In this document: positions 14,798 to 17,137 of the stretch, piece after piece | How positions within the stretch are numbered: the stretch's first letter is position 1 | How the letters are laid out: each line of letters starts with the position of its first letter | Source of the DNA: Proteobacteria bacterium UBA3413 | Lineage (GTDB): Bacteria; Pseudomonadota; Gammaproteobacteria; Magnimaribacterales; D2472 | Assembly (NCBI GenBank): GCA_002358345.1 | Contig: DEOR01000013.1 | Location: 54,767-71,903, forward strand | Length of the DNA stretch: 17,137 bases | Direction: 5' to 3' | Notes under the pieces: model-generated | Databases searched by the model: none | Seen by the model: the letters and a program-made list of their open reading frames with translations, nothing else | What the model was told of the DNA's origin: nothing | Translations under genes and position numbers: made by a program

Positions 14798-16960
14798 CTA
14801 TACTCCACCCATATTTTTAGACTGTTTAAAGGTTAATTTTTTATCTCTTTTTTCTATTTCGGGAGCTTCACCAAAAAATTGTCCTTCTGCAGCTAATTTT
14901 TCAAGCAATGGCGCAGGCTTCCAAAAATTATGGTCCATTGCAGAAAACTCATTAAGTTTTTTAATAACTTTATCTAGCCCTAGTTTATTTGCATAGAACA
15001 TAGGTCCGCCTCTCCAGATAGGAAACCCATATCCATTGATGTATACAATATCCATATCCCCAGATCGCTGGGCAACACCTTCTGCTAAGATTTGAGCGCC
15101 TTCATTCACTAGTGCAAGAATGCATCTATCAATAATTTCTTGATCAGAGATTTCTCTTCTTACAATATTGTTTTGGTTAGAAATTGATTCGTAGATATCT
15201 TGATTTTCTGGAGCTGGGTTAGGCGCCCTTGAGCCCTCAGAATAGTTATAAAATCCTTTTCCATTTTTTTGACCAAACCTTTCTAGTTCACAAAGGGCAT
15301 CAGAAATTTTATTGGCAAGTGGCGTATCAAGCTCAGCTAGTTTTCTAGCCCTCCATCCTAAATCTAACCCTACTAAATCCATCATTCTAAATGGACCCAT
15401 ACTCATCCCAAAAGACTCTAGAGCATTATCAATTTGGTTGGGTAGAGCACCCTCAAGAAGCAGCATATTTGCTTGATAGGTATAGCCAGAGAGCATCCTA
15501 TTCCCAATAAAACCAGGTGCATTCAAAGAAACAACAGCAGCCTTGCCCATCCTCTTTCCTATGGACATAACAGTTGCCATAGTTTCATTTGATGAGACTT
15601 CCCCTTTTACAACCTCAAGTAATCTCATAATGTTAGCAGGACTAAAAAAGTGAGTACCTACTACCTTTTCAGGCCTATTTGTTACTGATGCTATTGCATC
15701 AATATCAAGACCTGAAGTATTTGAGGCGAGGATTGCATTATCATTTATGTGCATATCTAAGCTTTTAAAAATCTCTTGTTTAAGAGCTAGATTTTCATAA
15801 ACTGCCTCCACCGCAATATCTACCTCAGACAGATCTTCATACCGTAAAGTTGGAGTAATCAGATTCATTACGGCATCTTTTTGCTCTGGTAACATTCTGC
15901 CTCGATCAACCATCATTTGATAGTTACGCTCAATCACAGACATCCCTTGTGTAAGATTTTTTTCATCTTGATCTAAGACAAAAACAGGAACTCCAGCATT
16001 TGCAAAATTCATTGCTATGCCTCCACCCATTGTTCCAGATCCAACCACGCCAGCAGAATTAATTGGAAGAAGAGGAGTGTCTTTTGGCACATCAGATATT
16101 TTTGATGCAGCTCTTTCGCCAAAGAAAATATGGATCATGGCTTCACGCTGCGGGTGGAGCAAACACTCGAGAAAATAATCTGCTTCTTTCTTCATGCCGT
16201 CATCAAAATTATCTTCATTAATTGCAGCTTCAACACAAGCAATTATTTGGCCAGGTGCAAATTGACCTTTTCTTGTTTTTGCTGCTAATGCTCTTGCTTC
16301 CGTCAATACATTGATATTACCCCTGGCTTCAATAATTTTTTCATTCTTATCTCTTACTTTAGGATGTGAATCCAGCCCAATTTTGTCTTGTAAAAATACA
16401 ATTGCATCTTCAATCAATGAATTTTCAGAAATTGCATCTATAACGCCTTGATGCAATGCCTTTTTTGCAGACATAGGGGTGCCAGCCAGCATCATTTTCA
16501 GGGCAGCTGAAGGTCCAATAAGCCTTGGAAGTCGTTGAGTTCCGCCTGCACCAGGTAAAAGACCTAAATTGACCTCAGGAAGACCCACTATCGCATTATT
16601 TGTGCCTATTCTATAGTTACAGACTAAGGCAGTTTCAAGACCGCCACCAAGAGCTGTTCCATTAATGGCAGCAACCACAGGTTTAGTGCTAAATTCTATG
16701 TCGCGAAGTGTCGTATGAAGATCAGGACCATCTGGTTTTTGGCCGAATTCTGAAATATCAGCACCAGCAATGAATGATCTGCCTGCGCCAGTCAAAATAA
16801 TGCCCTGAACAGAATCATCTTCGTTAGCTTTTTTAATATATTCAGATAAACCAGCTCTAACGCCGCTACTTAAAGGATTTACAGGCGGATTATCAACCTC
16901 CAATATTGCTATATTGCCCTGAATTGTATAGTTTACTTTGCCTTTCAATGGTTGAGTCAT
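14798..16960 (-). CDS. Multifunctional beta-oxidation enzyme: enoyl-CoA hydratase/isomerase + 3-hydroxyacyl-CoA dehydrogenase
   Basis: FadJ/FadB-like fusion of 720 residues that hydrates trans-2-enoyl-CoA and oxidises the L-3-hydroxyacyl-CoA to 3-ketoacyl-CoA with NAD. The N-terminal crotonase domain (about 8-190) has the oxyanion segment AGADISEF and both catalytic glutamates, Glu109 (GGGLE) and Glu129 (GLPEVNLG). The dehydrogenase NAD-binding domain starts at VVGSGTMGGG (305-314, GxGxxG). His437 and Glu449 (GTHFFSPA to RLLEV) form the catalytic pair with the same 12-residue spacing as E. coli FadB. Two C-terminal 3HCDH domains follow (about 475-570 and 610-700). Length and style resemble FadJ or peroxisomal MFE-1, so I give no symbol. 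No thiolase gene is adjacent. The start ATG 16960 has AGGGAG (16971-16976) 10 nt upstream. Confidence 0.94.
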   Translation of the reverse strand: MTQPLKGKVNYTIQGNIAILEVDNPPVNPLSSGVRAGLSEYIKKANEDDSVQGIILTGAGRSFIAGADISEFGQKPDGPDLHTTLRDIEFSTKPVVAAINGTALGGGLETALVCNYRIGTNNAIVGLPEVNLGLLPGAGGTQRLPRLIGPSAALKMMLAGTPMSAKKALHQGVIDAISENSLIEDAIVFLQDKIGLDSHPKVRDKNEKIIEARGNINVLTEARALAAKTRKGQFAPGQIIACVEAAINEDNFDDGMKKEADYFLECLLHPQREAMIHIFFGERAASKISDVPKDTPLLPINSAGVVGSGTMGGGIAMNFANAGVPVFVLDQDEKNLTQGMSVIERNYQMMVDRGRMLPEQKDAVMNLITPTLRYEDLSEVDIAVEAVYENLALKQEIFKSLDMHINDNAILASNTSGLDIDAIASVTNRPEKVVGTHFFSPANIMRLLEVVKGEVSSNETMATVMSIGKRMGKAAVVSLNAPGFIGNRMLSGYTYQANMLLLEGALPNQIDNALESFGMSMGPFRMMDLVGLDLGWRARKLAELDTPLANKISDALCELERFGQKNGKGFYNYSEGSRAPNPAPENQDIYESISNQNNIVRREISDQEIIDRCILALVNEGAQILAEGVAQRSGDMDIVYINGYGFPIWRGGPMFYANKLGLDKVIKKLNEFSAMDHNFWKPAPLLEKLAAEGQFFGEAPEIEKRDKKLTFKQSKNMGGV

Positions 16961-16991
16961 GCTGAATAATCTCCCTATATGATTTACGTTA

Positions 16992-16997
16992 ATTATA
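16992..16997 (-). promoter_or_regulatory. Candidate -10 element for the beta-oxidation gene
   Basis: TATAAT on the minus strand, 31 bases before the start codon, which would give a 5' leader of about 25 nt that includes the AGGGAG ribosome-binding site. No good -35 hexamer lies 16-18 nt upstream. In such AT-rich DNA a perfect -10 match is weak evidence. Confidence 0.4.
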
Positions 16998-17093
16998 TAG
17001 TTTTTTACCTACATTTTACTATTTATCTACCTTGAGAAAATCCTAAGTAGCAACAAAAAGAAAAAGCATAATATCTATTATAATGATGTATTA

Positions 17094-17112
17094 AAATAAA
17101 TTTAATTTATTT
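17094..17112. repeat. All-A/T inverted repeat near the right edge
   Basis: AAATAAAT-TTA-ATTTATTT, perfect 8-bp arms with a 3-base loop. It consists only of A and T, so the hairpin would be weak; it could be an operator or simply low-complexity promoter DNA. Confidence 0.3.
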
Positions 17113-17137
17113 ATCATTTATATTGATATAAGATCGG

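Larger units (their letters stand above)
16961..17137. other. AT-rich leader without a gene, running to the right edge
   Basis: The longest non-coding stretch in the window (177 bases), very AT-rich. It holds the ribosome-binding site and a probable promoter for the minus-strand beta-oxidation gene, an all-A/T inverted repeat, and possibly the promoter of a gene beyond the edge. No ORF, tRNA or rho-independent terminator is visible, nor any clear FadR- or PsrA-type operator. Confidence 0.6.

Noticed and set aside
1..17137. Mobile elements, CRISPR arrays, toxin-antitoxin or other defence systems, tRNAs
   Set aside because: No transposase, integrase, direct-repeat array, cloverleaf sequence or defence-gene family was found; nearly all of the window is explained by conserved housekeeping genes.

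Overview
The window is a dense (well over 95% coding), AT-rich stretch of bacterial chromosome carrying 18 protein-coding genes and no RNA gene, mobile element, CRISPR array or prophage that I can see. Gene content and order are gammaproteobacterial: rsgA/orn divergent, ubiE-ubiJ-ubiB-tatA-tatB-tatC in the E. coli order, and miaB-phoH(ybeZ)-ybeY-corC(ybeX)-lnt. AT-rich codon use, very short intergenic gaps, overlapping start/stop codons and short Tat subunits point to a streamlined, probably marine, gammaproteobacterium. A SAR86-like lineage fits, but that is inference and not proven by the sequence.

Layout. (1) Positions 3-1759, plus strand: an acyl-CoA dehydrogenase cut by the left edge, coupled by ATGA to a LOG-family phosphoribohydrolase. 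(2) 1756-6592, minus strand: one packed seven-gene run, rsgA > ubiE > ubiJ > ubiB > tatA > tatB > tatC, joining a ribosome-assembly GTPase, ubiquinone synthesis and the twin-arginine translocase. (3) 6635-7180, plus: orn, divergent from rsgA. (4) 7177-9182, minus: a DUF1820 gene followed by a PhoD-type alkaline phosphatase with an RR signal peptide, a plausible client of the neighbouring Tat system. (5) 9193-14786, plus: miaB-phoH-ybeY-corC-lnt and an L,D-transpeptidase, almost all overlapping or abutting. (6) 14798-16960, minus: a FadJ/FadB-like multifunctional beta-oxidation enzyme, preceded by a 177-base AT-rich leader that runs to the right edge.

How it fits together: the two beta-oxidation genes (acyl-CoA dehydrogenase; hydratase plus hydroxyacyl-CoA dehydrogenase) flank a housekeeping core for RNA maturation and decay (MiaB, YbeY, PhoH, Orn, RsgA), quinone synthesis, protein export (TatABC), lipoprotein maturation (Lnt) and cell-wall cross-linking.

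I found no convincing novel multi-gene system. The observations that merit a second look concern genome architecture (stop codons shared between convergent genes, 10 bp between divergent start codons, a candidate promoter inside a conserved coding region), a relocated catalytic base in the acyl-CoA dehydrogenase, and the attachment of an L,D-transpeptidase to lnt.
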